From: Atrina japonica
Taxonomy: Eukaryota; Mollusca; Bivalvia; Pterioida; Pinnidae
Direction of reading: 5' to 3'
DNA: 64,000 nucleotides
Assembly (NCBI GenBank): GCA_030159075.1
Contig: BROG01000251.1
Coordinates: 111,001-175,000, forward strand
In this document: piece after piece, positions 36,590 through 48,394 of the stretch
Layout of the letters: the number at the start of each line of letters is the position of its first letter
Position numbering within the stretch: position 1 is the stretch's first letter
Program-made: the position numbers and the translations under genes
Notes under the pieces: model-generated
What the model was told of the DNA's origin: nothing
Seen by the model: the letters and a program-made list of their open reading frames with translations, nothing else
Database searches by the model: none

Positions 36590-38917
36590 GTAAGTGGTTT
36601 ATTCATACATTGGCTGTCTGTCTATGGTAGCCTACATTGATGAAAATCATCATACATTAGAATGAATGGGTTGCCATATACCAGCACCTCTTGCTCATTT
36701 GAAGGGGTATTGACGGCCTTCAAGCAAGAAAAAAACGTTAGTAGGATTTCTTGTTTTTGACATGACATTGGTTACATAAAACTATGATAGCTTAACAATG
36801 TCTTTTTTTTTCACTGTTTGCCGGGTCAATTTAGTTATTTTCAGTGTCCAATTCCATTTCAGAAAAAATAAAAAATAAAAAATAAAATTCGCCCCCCGCC
36901 CCAAATTTTTTGAAAAAATGGATGAGAATCTAGCAATTTTTTTATTATGGCCTTATGTAAGTCCTGTCTATTATGTATGTAGGGCTGATATGGTTAAGTC
37001 AAAAGAATGTTTCTAACTTGGTCTGCTCAGCCAATCAGATCTTGTGATAAGTTGCAGTTGAGTAGAATTCGCTGACATGAGTAGTACCTAAGTTGAATGT
37101 CAGTGGTCATATGGTGTAGTTGTAAGTTTTTACATTGGGTCAGTCTTAAGAGTTGATTCACAATTTGCTATGGGTCAAAATCAGCCTGTTCTGTTTGTCC
37201 ATCTTATCATTTGTCTTTAGAACAACATTTTACTAGGCTCAGTGAAAGGGTTATTGCTTTAAATAATGATAACATGTGCATAAGGTTCTTCTTCAACTGC
37301 TCCATTTCTTCCATCTTGTTTGTAGTTGTTACAGGGGCATCCTCAGTTTGCCTGCCTTAATCCATCTCCATCTTACCACTGACACCATTTCTAGTTATCT
37401 AGTGTCAAGAGATATCGATATGGCAATTTCTTTTTTATTATTATTTTCTGATCTGTACAGTATCCATGCCAAATTCAGAATATTAAGGTCAAAGTTCAAG
37501 GACTTTTGTTAAATGCAATTGTTGTCTGGTGATTTTTGCCTTATTAGGTCTAGCATTTAGCTGTGATTAGATCTAAAGTGCTAGCCATAAAGCATTATAT
37601 TTCCACAAGGTAAACTTGGCATATTTGTAACAGCTGAAATGCACGTATAAATCCAAGAGAAAAAAGTTAGAATATATTGGTTTTTGATAAGAAGTTTATT
37701 AGCTTTTTCAGCTGACAGGAATGCCGATTTCTGTCGAAAGATGGCTGTCACAGTAACCTGTGTGTATACTATAACAATGAATTGAATTTGATTCAACAAA
37801 GGAATTCAATACATATCTCTTTACAGGAAGGCAATTAGAGTATTATAGGATCAAATGTTGCTTGCTTATTCATAAATTACAACATTATGTAACAGACCAT
37901 GCTGCGATCTTTTAAAGGATAATTCCAATTTATTGCTAGTTTTAAGCCTCAATTTGCATCTCCTTAATGGGTTTTATGAGATTGCGGATTTTCATTGTCC
38001 TGTGGTAACCATGAATTATCCTCATTATCCTGACTGTTGTCAGTACAAATTGTGTTCTGGTGTTTTTTCCATGCCTTATGCGACTGCAGAAAAGCATACA
38101 TGTAAGGAATTTTGTCAAATTGGATTTTCACTATAGACATAACGAATCAGAGGTTTCAGTACTTTTAGCTCGCTTTACTGAAGGTGTGGAAGAGAATATA
38201 ACTTTTGATGTTACTTTGAACATGCTCATATATTTTTATCGCCATGAAAGTTTAGTTATAAAACAATATCTTTTTGGGTCTATGATTATTTTGATATCTA
38301 TGATCTAGGTTTAAAAAAATAAAACATTCCCATAGAAAAATACATAAATGACTTAAACAGGGAGATGGTATATACAGACTGGTACATGTGTCAAGTAATA
38401 GTCCTGTATTATAATTCCTTTACCTAGGCCCTTTAACAGCATCCCACCAATGTTATGAAGACATTTTTCTCAGGCAGTTTGACTTTAATTAATGCCAAAA
38501 TTTGAGCTTGACGCAGTCTCATATACCCTATTGATTTTGATTAGCAGTGAATTCATCTTGAGTCGCTGTCACCAGAAAGTCTCTGTGCACAGTCCTAACC
38601 AATCATTACGTTTTTTACCTTGTCATTGTCAGTTTCTTTGCATTTCTTTACGCTTGTTTTAAATGATGCATTCTGTGTGGTATCGTCAAGGTTTATGTTA
38701 AATGCTAATAATCGGTATGGTGAAAAGACGAGAAAAAAAAACGAATGAGTTTTTGATATTACATAATGAAAAAGCAATGTGTCTGCAGATTTTGTACAAC
38801 TTTTTAAGGTAAACATAGTTACCATTACAAAGATTTTGTTTTCAGATGTTACAGGTTTGTTAAAAAATGATAATGGAGTAATTACACTTAGGTGACTTTG
38901 ATCATCACAAATGAGAG

Positions 38918-39008
38918 TTAGCTCCTCAATACCTGAAAAACAATACACTCTTCTGTAAATCAATGACTCAGACCAGTCCAAATGTGTCTTAAGGGGTGAA
39001 TGGGTTAA
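38918..39008 (-). mobile_element. TTAA MITE copy (91 bp)
   Basis: The left end has decayed to TTAG; the right end is ...gaatgggTTAA. Interior ctgtaaatcaatgactcaga, as in the other copies. The long - strand frame at 38595-38981 starts inside it. Confidence 0.7.
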
Positions 39009-40204
39009 GCATAAAGGTTCATATAAAGTTTTGATTTTGTAGTAAGTTCAGCTTTAGTTATTTTAGCAGGTTTATCCAACTTTGGTTAATAGAGTTATTT
39101 GAGTTTTACCTCAGGCCTTTTTGTTCCAGTTTTTGGGAATTTGCCTAGGTGAAAATATTTTGCACTCATGTCAAATGTAATGGAATCTCTTTTCTAAATG
39201 CATTTCCTCCTGCATTAATTTATTTCTTATCATGGTCAACATCTGATCATCAAAATGGGAAATTTTTCCATCAAATTGGGGAAAAAAATCCACTTTTTTG
39301 CTTTTAGGCTCAGGCAGATATTTGGTCTTGTGGCAAGTTTAGAAAAAGGTCTGTATTCTCATAGCTATATGGTGATGGAACTGTGGTCATTTTGAGATTA
39401 GAAATATATCAATAATTTTTATTCCACTTTGTTTTACGGTGTTTTTTTCTACTCAAGAGACAGTATGAATGTTCATTAAGTCTTACACATCGCTTTTATC
39501 GGATCATGCACTTTGATAAATCTCTATCTGCTGGAGATATCTCACTTTTTCCCAAATATGCTCTACATTTATTCCAGTACCTGGGTGATTTCAGGTATTT
39601 TAAATCTTATATTTTGTACACCTGTTGTTGTACATCTCCTTCTTACATTTGCATATTTGTTCCCTGGCTTGAAATAGAATATCTCCTTTCTTGGTCATCC
39701 GCATCAGTCACCACTATGACAATGGACAAGAGATGACCATGTTGAAATTTGATCTCTCATGTTAATTGTCAAATTCTTCAAAAGCTTTAGCTTTTACTAT
39801 TGGCAGATCTGTGTAATTTGACTGACATTGAACAAGCTGAGACTAATGAAACCTGTCAACTGACCTATGTTTTCCCACACTCTCTTTGCTGTGATTTTGT
39901 TTGTAGGTTTCAGAATCAATTACTTTAATTGGAAATTTGATACAGGTTAACATAAGTGTTCTGTCAGATAAACAAACAAACAACATATTTATGTGACACC
40001 AGACAATGTGAGCATTTGACAAAAATCAAGCCAACACTTTTTTTGTATGTTTTTAAAATTAAGTTAATTTGGGCTCCAGTGGAAAGTTTTCATTGTTGTT
40101 TCCAGTGAACCGTTGCTGCAATTTTCTTATTTTTATATATTTTTCTACAAAGTTTATTAAGTGCCAATAACAGTTACTGCAATAAATAGATTGATTGATT
40201 GATT

Positions 40205-40210
40205 GTGTGT

Positions 40211-40242
<32 letters not shown>

Positions 40243-40268
40243 GAGAGAGAGAGAAAGAGAGAGAGTGT
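40205..40268. repeat. (GT)n-(GA)n microsatellite
   Basis: GT run followed by GA run. Confidence 0.93.
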
Positions 40269-41319
40269 GCGTTAGTGTTAATGTTTTGAGATTTCTCAAA
40301 TTCAATAAAATGTTACTGAAATTCCCAATTCAAAGGTCCTAGGCCACGTTCCCAAAAGAGTATAGAAAATCCCTGAGTATAGCCCTTATTCACCTGTATG
40401 TCACAATGTAATGAACGACATTTATTCACTAGATGACTTTTTCTCTGTAGCTACAGTCCTAAAACTCTGGATGACAAAATGATACATATTCCAACTTAAA
40501 CATAGATGTCATTACAGATAGCATCACCCTTAAACCACTTGTTTATTGACATCATTTTCTGGGAGTCTGTATCATTTTGAGATTGAAAATTACAGGACCA
40601 CAAGTGTAATGGAAGAGTCTATAAAGACATTATATGAATGTAATTTTAAGAAAGCCTATGACAGAGCAACTTTAATCTATTACAATATGTTGCATATGTT
40701 TGGATTTTATCTGAGTAGACAAAAGGTGATCTGAAACCCAGTCACGTGACCGTTATAGCAGTCATTACTTAGAGGATAATGAACTGAAAGAAAAAAAATC
40801 AGTTATTAAAAAAATATTTTGTATTATCAATTGATTTTGTAATGAAACTGGGAAATTGATCTTTATGGGAGTACAAACTTTGAGGTATCGCTGATGTTTT
40901 ATGTTGATTGCAACAACTGCCAAGGGCACTATCAGACTTGTATATAATTACTGTTGATTATTAATGATTTATTATTTTATACTTAAATTTCAATAAAAAT
41001 AATGGGAAAATTATCTCTGTTGTTTGTGGTCAATTTTTACATTAACTGGATATGCAAAAGGATTGAATTACTTGAGTAAGGTTAATTCACACACAGCTTA
41101 CTGTTCATACCTATTGCTGAGTACATTTATCTCTATAAACTACCTGGAATTCCCTGTTATTCTGTAGGTCTTATGGTTTACACAGATGATTTGATTTTGT
41201 GCTTGTAGTCAAGGAAAGGCATAAGTGATTGTTGTAAATTTATCACTCTCTGAACAAGATGTTCCAGATTTTCAGCCTTGAATTGTTGGAGTTTGAATTT
41301 TTGAATTTTGGATAGTGTT

Positions 41320-41530
41320 TCATGCCAACACTCAACAATTTTTCAGTTACATGGTGGTGACCAGTTTTTATTGGAGGAGGAGAGAACCTGGTTACAATGT
41401 ATGTGGGAAGACACCACTAGCCAGCTGCAAGTAAACTGGCAAACTTCCAGACAAAAATCAGCTTAGGTTCCAGTGGGATTTGAAGCTGCACTGTCCAGAA
41501 GTGAGAGACTTCATGGTTCAACACCTGATT
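41320..41530 (-). mobile_element. tRNA-derived SINE, head truncated
   Basis: Shares caacactcaacaatttttca, cagttacatggtgg and gagagacttcatggttcaac with the copy at 45085; the head is missing. Confidence 0.6.
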
Positions 41531-41790
41531 ACATAGGGGTAAAACTGCAGTTTTTGGCAGTTTTCAGATGAGTCCAATGACCCGATTTTGTGTTATTGCC
41601 CCTGAAATGTTGATTTTTAATGATTTTTTGATTTTTCACTATTTTTTCTAAAATGATACAAAATGAATCAAAACAAGCTGGCTAAAAATGATCAGCAGGA
41701 CAAGATCTACTTGTTTTAAAAATTTAGGAAGAATACATTGATTTTGAGTTATGGCCCTTGAAATGTAAAATTTTTCCAAAACTAGATTAG

Positions 41791-42083
41791 CTACACAAAT
41801 GATCCTCATGTACCTTACATATGCCTTTTGGTGGTAATAAGGCCTGTCTGACCTACTTTCTGGAAACTAGGTCACAATTACTGAAAATTGTTCACATTTC
41901 ATTTCTGGAGGAGAAATCCTAAACTACTGGGTGGATTGGAACTATACTTTACACAATGGATCCTCATGTGCCCCAGATGTGCCTTTTGGGTACTAAAGCC
42001 TATCTGACCTACTTTCTAGAAACTAAGTCACAGTTACTGAAAATTATTTCTGGGGCAGAACTTCTAAACTACTGGGTGGATAT
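41791..42083. repeat. About 150-bp tandem duplication
   Basis: The block ctcatgt..cc...atgtgccttttgg...cctgacctactttct...aaactactgggtgga occurs twice in a row. It resembles dispersed-repeat sequence. The + frame at 41956-42255 covers one copy and is not supported as a gene. Confidence 0.7.
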
Positions 42084-42112
42084 GGTCTGCCTTCGTGACC
42101 GACTATTTTTTT

Positions 42113-42600
42113 TTAAAACTCACCTGGCCAAAGGCCATGTGAGCATTTGTCATCAATTGGAATTGTTATCCATCTGTAAAATTTTACATGATCATCTTCT
42201 CTGTCTTCTTTGTCTGATGTGCCAAAAAAAAACTCGTACTGCTCAATGGCCATAAGTGCAGAGTATATACCAAAAATTGGAGCCCTTCACCGGCATTTGG
42301 TGATGTCTCTATATGAGTGAAAGATTCTTGAGTGGATGTTTAACAATAATACAACTAACTGAAACCCCTGAATGGAATTTGAGAAAAATTACAAGAAGCA
42401 AGTCCCTATGGTCCTCAGCAAAGTTTGTGTTTTTTGTGGATAGGCTGATGGATGAGACAAAATAGGTAAAAAAGGTGCCCCTCTTTGAAAATCTTCAGAA
42501 CCTCTGGTTGAAAAAAAAATTGTACATGTTTGACTAACATGGATATATGATTCAAGATTGGAAATTGGAAAATTAATTTTCTAGGTCTTTTTAGAAAGGG
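42113..42600 (+). mobile_element. Helentron-like fragment (copy E) interrupted by a SINE tail
   Basis: The 5' end is ctcacctggccaaaggccat followed by gtgag, a hairpin with stem TGGCC/GGCCA. The interior from 42360 matches copies A and C (cctctttgaaaatcttc). At 42262-42352 a SINE 3' tail (cttcaccggcatttggtgat) is inserted. The 3' end is not seen. Confidence 0.5.
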
Positions 42601-43764
42601 AGGGTGTCTTTCAATAATAAGTTGGATGAAAACGTATGATTTTATGTTGATGAGTAAGAGGAAAATGCTGCGTTCTGAACAAATCTATGATGTGGATTTC
42701 GTTGGGTGTAATCTAAACTACACTGTATATATAGATCACTAACTGCTTATCTACCATTGTATAAAGGTAATCAATGGCTTACATACCTCAGGTTTTAATG
42801 TAAAACTTGTACCTTTAGTGCCTTACAAACTCCAACTTTCAAACTTAAGGTGTTAATGTGAAACTTGTACCATCTGGAGTGACCATTGTAGATTGTATTG
42901 CATACATACTTTTTGGCATTTGACAGTGAATATTTGATAAAACCCTTTGTAAAGGCAAAGTTTGTTTACATGTTTAGAATTTTCTTGTCTTGTATGTTTG
43001 CCCCAAGTTCTTCCTTCATTTACACTTTCATCCTGTTGTGATATCAATGGTTCCTGTTTATCATAATATGCCAGGAATTGTTTTTGTTTGAGATATAACA
43101 AGTATTTCTCTGATAATGATGTTAATTACCATATGTGTATTGAAATGTCATACAGGTATGTACTTTTACCTGTCGTCCATGTCTCATCATAATTAACAAT
43201 GTTGTAAATTCAACATGCCTTGTCAAGATAAAACAACAGTCCATGATTTATTCAGTCAGTTTAGTAAGTTATTTAGAAAAACTCAGATATTGAAATAAAG
43301 GCTCTGTTAGTTCTTGTTCCCATAGAAACTGTCAGTGAAATTACTATATTTCTTTCAGTATTATATTGTGTATTGTTAATGTGTTGAAACAAGATGATTT
43401 TGGCAATGTATTTAAATATAAGCCATTACTTGAAAATAAAAGGAGAATTCTAAATGCTTTAGTATGTTATCATTTACAAAACTTGAAAAATATTGTACTG
43501 TATTTGACTCATTAAGTGCACTCCTCTATAAGCGCCCTCCCCCCTTTAGTTCACGATCAAGAGTTTTATCTGGCTGGTTAACGAGGAGATGTGGGCCAGG
43601 AAAACCATAAGTAACAGTTATCTCAAGCCCTCAGCAACAGAAGAATATTGATAGGTGTGCACTTCTTACTGATACATAAGAGAGAGAGATAGAGAGAATT
43701 TTAGAAATGTTTCACATTCTAACATTGTAACAGTAGTAACATGTTTTGCACTATGACATCTCTC

Positions 43765-43930
43765 AATTCTAGTCAACATAGGTTTGAGTCCAACTGGAAC
43801 CTAAGTTGACTTAGTGAGAAAGTTTTCCAGTTTATGTGCCCAACGTCAGTGGTCTCTTCCCCGGTACATTCTAACCATGCCCTCTCCTCAACATTAAAAA
43901 CTGGCAGCTAGTGCCTTACAGAAAAATTGT
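43765..43930 (+). mobile_element. SINE body fragment
   Basis: gtttgagtccaactggaacc then gtgagaaagttttccagttt, matching the body shared with 51995 and (inverted) 45085. Confidence 0.55.
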
Positions 43931-44860
43931 TTTGCATGAATAAATTTGATTTATATTAAGATATCCCATAAATATTTAGCTCCAGGGAAAATTGTATATT
44001 GGACACTTTCAAGGGCTTAAATGTTTTGTTTAATAACTAACTTTTAATCAGATTTGTGGGCATTTGAGCATTATTTGCCATTTTGTTATTTTAGTAGGTT
44101 ATTTGATGATTGGTACTATAATTTCACAAAATTTTATGAATTATTCATACCCACAGGAACATAGATCTTTTATTGCATTATATTTTATTTATAACCGATC
44201 TGTTAGCTGAAATGTAGTAAATATTCAACAAGCAGGAAGTGATACAATAAGTAAATGGAGACCATGTTGAATACTAGTAAATCATCTAATATTACATGAA
44301 TATTATAAATTTTGTTATTGTTTTAAGTCCCAGAAATACTGTTTCTCATTTACACAGAAACTATACCAGGTATAGGTGAAGTGTCACAAATTTGTACCTG
44401 CATAGGGAGAAAAATGTACTCGTTCTATCATACTGGACGGGCGAAAATAGCCAGGGGACGAGTTGTTATGGTGGATACTCATCCCTGTGATGAGTAATTT
44501 TTCTCCTAGATTTCTTACATCTTACATTGCATCCTCAAAAAATAATTGTTGCATTCACATGGCACATTTCGAATCCTAATATTGCCGGTTTTATCAACTA
44601 TAAGTCCAATATCAGCGAAATCAAAGAATAGTTAGTCTAAATGGTTCCATTAAAGTATACAAAAAGTTGGAACAAGCTGAAGGTGTCTATGGACTAGTGA
44701 CTTTCAAAATCACTCGTGCCATTGGACAAGTGATTTTTAAATTTCTTTTTCTGCCTCTGACCTGTGATATGGGTTTATGCAGACTGTTGTAGTTTGTCTT
44801 GCCCGTCTGTGATTTGAGTCTTCAGTATTCACATCTAGAAGACTTAAAATATTGTCTTTC

Positions 44861-44949
44861 TCAACTCATGATAGACCACTAAAGACATATTTTGACTGGT
44901 CTAAGTAATTGATTTTTCAGAAGAGTCCATTCAGGTGTTGATGAGTTAA
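44861..44949 (+). mobile_element. TTAA MITE copy (89 bp)
   Basis: The left end has decayed to TCAA; the right end is tgatgagTTAA. Interior gactggtctaagtaattgat, as at 62670. Confidence 0.7.
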
Positions 44950-45061
44950 AGGAGGAACAGTCTTAAATCAGTTTCAGATGTACTCCAGATTGTTACATAA
45001 AATAAGCCTTCCACCCTCCCATGCAAGGTGAACATTTTCTGATTTGATATTGATTTTCAAT

Positions 45062-45305
45062 AGATTTTTATGTCACACTCAACAATTTTTCAGTTACATG
45101 GTGGCAATCATTTTTTAATAGTGGAGAAAAGAACCCTGTTTTAATATACCCGAGAACAGACCACCTGAGCCTTCTGCAAGTAAATTGGCAAACTTTCTCA
45201 CGAAAATCAGCTTAGTTTCCAGCGGGGCTCAAATCTGTGCTGACCAGAAGTGAGAGACTTCATGGTTCAAAACGCCATGCTCTTACCACTCAGCCATGGT
45301 GGCCT
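45062..45305 (-). mobile_element. tRNA-derived SINE, nearly complete
   Basis: On the - strand the head ggccaccatggctgagtggt precedes a decayed B box (agatttgagcccc), body and tail. Related copies lie at 41320, 50911, 51995 and 63117. Confidence 0.75.
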
Positions 45306-46615
45306 TTCAGTGAACATTTTCTAACCAGTGTTAAGAAAGAGAAGTATTAATTGTAAATATTAACTCTTGGCATATCATATGCCCACGTTTTGTTTGAACA
45401 TTTGCCTATGCCCTCTGAGTGTTTATCCATCTTTCTAAAGTCACAATTTTTTGTCCCTTTGAACATTTTTAAAATTATTTTTATGATGTAATATGAAACA
45501 TGTATATGTCTATAAATATTGTTGCCTACTTCACTAATTTTTGCATGTTTTCATGCAATGATGCCAATCACTCAGCATTTTTCTTAGTCCTTTGAAATTT
45601 ACATGTCTGTAAATATTGTTGCTTACTTATGTTATTTTTTTATATATTTTTCCATGCATTGATGTCAAATCTCTCAGCATTTTTACATCGTTCTTTGAAA
45701 TTTGCATGGTTCTTTGAATGTTTGTGAATTGGAAACAAAATTATACCATGTCTTTAAACAGATGTTTTTGTATATGTATTACTGAAATACTTCAATATCT
45801 ACACAGTGCTGAAGTATTGATACACAGCCTTATAGTCACAAAGTTCTGAGCTGAAAAGAAATGTATATATGTTTAGATTCTCTCCAGGCCCAGTCCTCCA
45901 TTAAAACCCAATTCAGATATTGTTGAATTTTGGTCAATTTAACATGACCTGAGTCACCTAGACTACTATTTGAAATCTGTGATCTGTTCTGTCCAACCTA
46001 AGTTGACCATTGAAACCCATAAAATTTAGTTTGTTTCCTTAAAATTTAGTTGAATTTTGGTGATTTTGTTTGTCGCAAGTCATGTAGGTAACTATTTGCA
46101 CTCTTTTGTCTGTTTCATTGTTGGTGTGTGTTGAGGTGTGTGTGTGTGGATGTCTACATTTATGCATGTATTTTAAACATATTAACTCTTTCACCGCCAA
46201 GCCACCTTACTTTGCAGAACAGCTGCCCGCCAGGCAATTTAGTAAAACAATGCAGTTTAATTATATGCATGTACTAAAATTAAGATATCTAAAAAAGTAT
46301 ATGACCAATCTTAATGAAATTTAAAACAATGATGCATTATGTAATTGTCTTGCTGTGTAAGGTGTCCCGGGGGTGATTGATGGTCATGTGACCTTGGCAG
46401 CCATCTTGGATTTCCAATATACAACAAAAGAAAAGATAAATTTTGATTTTTTAATCTTATTTACACCATTATTGCAGCTTTTATTCAATATATCATTGTC
46501 AAAATAAATGTAATAAATACTGATAAATACTTATCAGTGGATATGATTCACTAAAATGTTTTTAAAATGTTGATTTCAGTCATTTATAACATATATATAA
46601 GACACTGCCATTTTT

Positions 46616-47014
46616 TTACACACTTTTTGTCTTCAGAAAAAATAGCTTGAAATAATCCAATGGCGTAAAAATTTTTTTCAGTTCGTCCGTGTTTACGAGT
46701 ATACCTTTCCGTGCACTAAAATCATTTAGCCATTCCATTTCATACGGATCGTTTATATCACTAAATTCCCAACTAAAGTGATGATCCTGTCGAATATTTC
46801 CGATCCTGTTTGTTCCTGATGTAGTTTCAGGTTCCTCCCCGTCTTGCGCATCATTTTCGGCGTAATTCTGTTCATTATTTACAATATCAACAGTTGCATT
46901 TTCATCGTCAGTCCATTCGTCCATTTCAGGTTCATTTTCCGAGTCTGTGTGGTAAAATATCTCATCTAGAGCCTCACTAACTGTAAACCTCCTACATCCG
47001 ACTCTGGTCGCCAT
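46616..47014 (-). pseudogene. Truncated piggyBac-like transposase, N-terminal 132 aa
   Basis: An intact 132-codon frame starts with ATG near the right end of the element (MATRVGCRRFTVSEALDEIF). It has an acidic, low-complexity N-terminal part (about residues 24-75) and reaches N-D-P-Y-E-M-E-W and F-T-P-L-D-Y-F-K-L-F-F at about 114-124. That is the usual entry into the DDE_Tnp_1_7 domain of piggyBac transposases. It stops soon after, before any catalytic Asp, so it cannot transpose. The open, undecayed frame suggests the deletion is young or the fragment is maintained. Family identity is from motif recall, not a search. Confidence 0.8.
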
Positions 47015-47153
47015 TGTTTCGGCGAAAGGCTGGTGCTATTACTCAGAAAAATCGATCTTTTTTCTCAATTAATTTCGTTTAAACATCTGTTAAAATAAAT
47101 ATGGCTGCCACTTAGGTAATTCCCCTCCTTTACGGAAATGATGCTATCACCTG

Positions 47154-47214
47154 CTGACACCTATCGTAAGAATTTCAAAACAAGAAAGGTAACTGCGCTA
47201 TGTATTTCGTCGAC
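47154..47214 (+). repeat. Copy of the exon 4/intron junction inside the piggyBac element
   Basis: These 61 bases match 47344-47405 except for one missing A after the donor. They include the last 35 bases of exon 4, the GT donor and 26 intron bases, and end in GTCGAC, which is also where the transposon terminus repeat begins. Confidence 0.9.
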
Positions 47215-47319
47215 TATAGTCGCCTGTGGCAGTGAATGGGTAAGTCGACTATAGTCGCCCGTGGCGGTGAAAGAGTTAACCTTTAGAAAATGGCTGCACC
47301 AATATCTCTTTAACATTAG

Positions 47320-47378
47320 TGTGGCAGTTTGAGGATGAGGATACTGACACCTATCGTAAGAATTTCAAAACAAGAAAG
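47320..47378 (+). CDS. PKD-like gene, exon 4 (short acidic/basic segment)
   Basis: The acceptor (tctctttaacattag|tg) and donor (aaag|gtaaac) define a 59-base exon. It completes a Met codon with the A left by exon 3, then has 19 codons ending exactly at a codon boundary. The peptide WQFEDEDTDTYRKNFKTRK would continue the last PKD strand (T-Y-I-I-M-W-Q-F) into an acidic then basic linker. If the donor is not used, the frame stays open to a TGA at 47544-47546 and includes a hydrophobic run that could be a membrane anchor, though that run comes from T-rich DNA. A copy of the last 35 exon bases and the following intron lies 190 bp upstream inside a piggyBac derivative. Confidence 0.55.
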
Positions 47379-48304
47379 GTAAACTGCGCTATGTATTTCG
47401 TCGACCAGAAACTCACCAGGCACTTGTTATGGGTGGCCACTATTATCATTGAAAAGTTGATATATTTATTATTTCACCTTTTTTGTTTTGTTTTTTTTTC
47501 ACCTGACAATATTTATAAGTATCAGTTTTGTAAAATGATAAAATGATGTCTTGCGAAGATTATTTTTGCTCTGATAACATTTTCACTCTTCACAAAGCTT
47601 TTATCTTAAGTCTCGTAAAACCAATGGTGTTTATTGTTATATACAAGATCTGTTATTTATAAAAAGCATTGATAAGGAACCACAAAACCAGAGAGATATA
47701 TCAGTTCTTAAATATAATTATGAAAATTGTGACTGATAATACAGATAAACGACAAGCTCAGGTGATAAGAAATAGTCAACTCCAAGACAGATTATGATAG
47801 GTTGGCATGTTTGATGAATGGTAAGATTCTTAATCAAGTTTATAACCCCCCACCCCGCCCCGCACATGATAATGTCACCTTTTGTTTTTCTCAAATTTTG
47901 CAGTATAACAGATTTGGCGATATATTAAGGTTATTACTTAATTACATCATTAAAATGATGTGTTGATATGTACTTGAGTACAAGACATTGCATACAAGCA
48001 TGCACAAGCACCATTTTAGTATTTATTATCTCCCTTGACTACCTATCCAAACAATAAATACCTACCTATACTGAACAGTGTCAACAGGTGAATTCTAGGA
48101 GGAAATTTGTTTTTCAAGAAATGGTGGAATATATTATGTACTCGAAACGTCATATATTGCAAACCTAAAACACAACTACATACATAAATACACATAATAC
48201 ACACGTACATCAACACACATACGGTATAACTACATATGTGGAAATAGAACCACACACACACACACACACACAAGCACAAACTACATGTATATGTATTTCA
48301 ATTG

Positions 48305-48305
<1 letters not shown>

Positions 48306-48377
<72 letters not shown>

Positions 48378-48378
48378 T
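48306..48378. repeat. (TC)n microsatellite
   Basis: About 33 TC units with a short CA tail; a CA run lies at 48250-48272. Confidence 0.97.
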
Positions 48379-48394
48379 TGCATAAACATGCAAG

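Larger units (their letters stand above)
35237..36952. mobile_element. Harbinger-like DNA element with exon-like cargo
   Basis: The ends are inverted repeats of about 33 bp with few mismatches: GGCCATAATAAAAAAA ... CTAGATTCTCATCC on the left, and its complement (ggatgagaatctagc ... attatggcc) on the right. Direct TTA repeats flank it (35234-35236 and 36953-36955). A 3-bp TTA/TAA target and GG/GC-starting ends are typical of PIF/Harbinger elements. Inside are GC-rich cgcccgccc tracts by the left end, a 31-bp inverted repeat (35466-35496 versus 35527-35558), exon-like sequence and a nested foldback. No DDE transposase is recognised. Confidence 0.7.
46182..47279 (-). mobile_element. piggyBac-type deletion derivative next to exon 4
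   Basis: TTAA lies at both ends (46182-46185, 47276-47279) with a 14-bp perfect inverted repeat CTCTTTCACCGCCA inside each. TTAA targets and a truncated piggyBac-like protein on the - strand identify the superfamily. The right end carries two tandem copies of a roughly 35-bp terminus (gtcgactatagtcgcc...gtggc.gtgaa at 47209-47242 and 47244-47279). Just inside them is a copy of host sequence from beyond the element (47154-47214 matches 47344-47405). The catalytic two thirds of the transposase are absent. Confidence 0.88.
30531..47319 (+). other. Intron 3 of the PKD-like gene
   Basis: About 16.8 kb. It holds two Helentron-like copies plus a partial one, a TA MITE, a Harbinger-like element with a nested foldback, SINEs, TTAA MITEs and the piggyBac derivative. 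33000-34080, 34460-35230, 36960-38900, 39010-40200, 40270-41300 and 42605-43765 show no supported gene. An alternative acceptor at 30613-30614 would give an 84-base intron and a short alternative end (see findings). Confidence 0.55.

Noticed and set aside
37933..38308. Two overlapping + frames with Cys-rich text (D-C-C-Q-Y-K-L-C)
   Set aside because: No clear splice sites in a usable phase and no family match; likely chance.
38595..38981. 128-codon - strand frame
   Set aside because: Starts inside a TTAA MITE and continues through AT-rich sequence; no recognisable domain.
47904..47962. Possible short exon Y-N-R-F-G-D-I-L after a strong pyrimidine tract
   Set aside because: Phase fits exon 4, but the donor is poor and the frame ends soon in TGA; too little to call.
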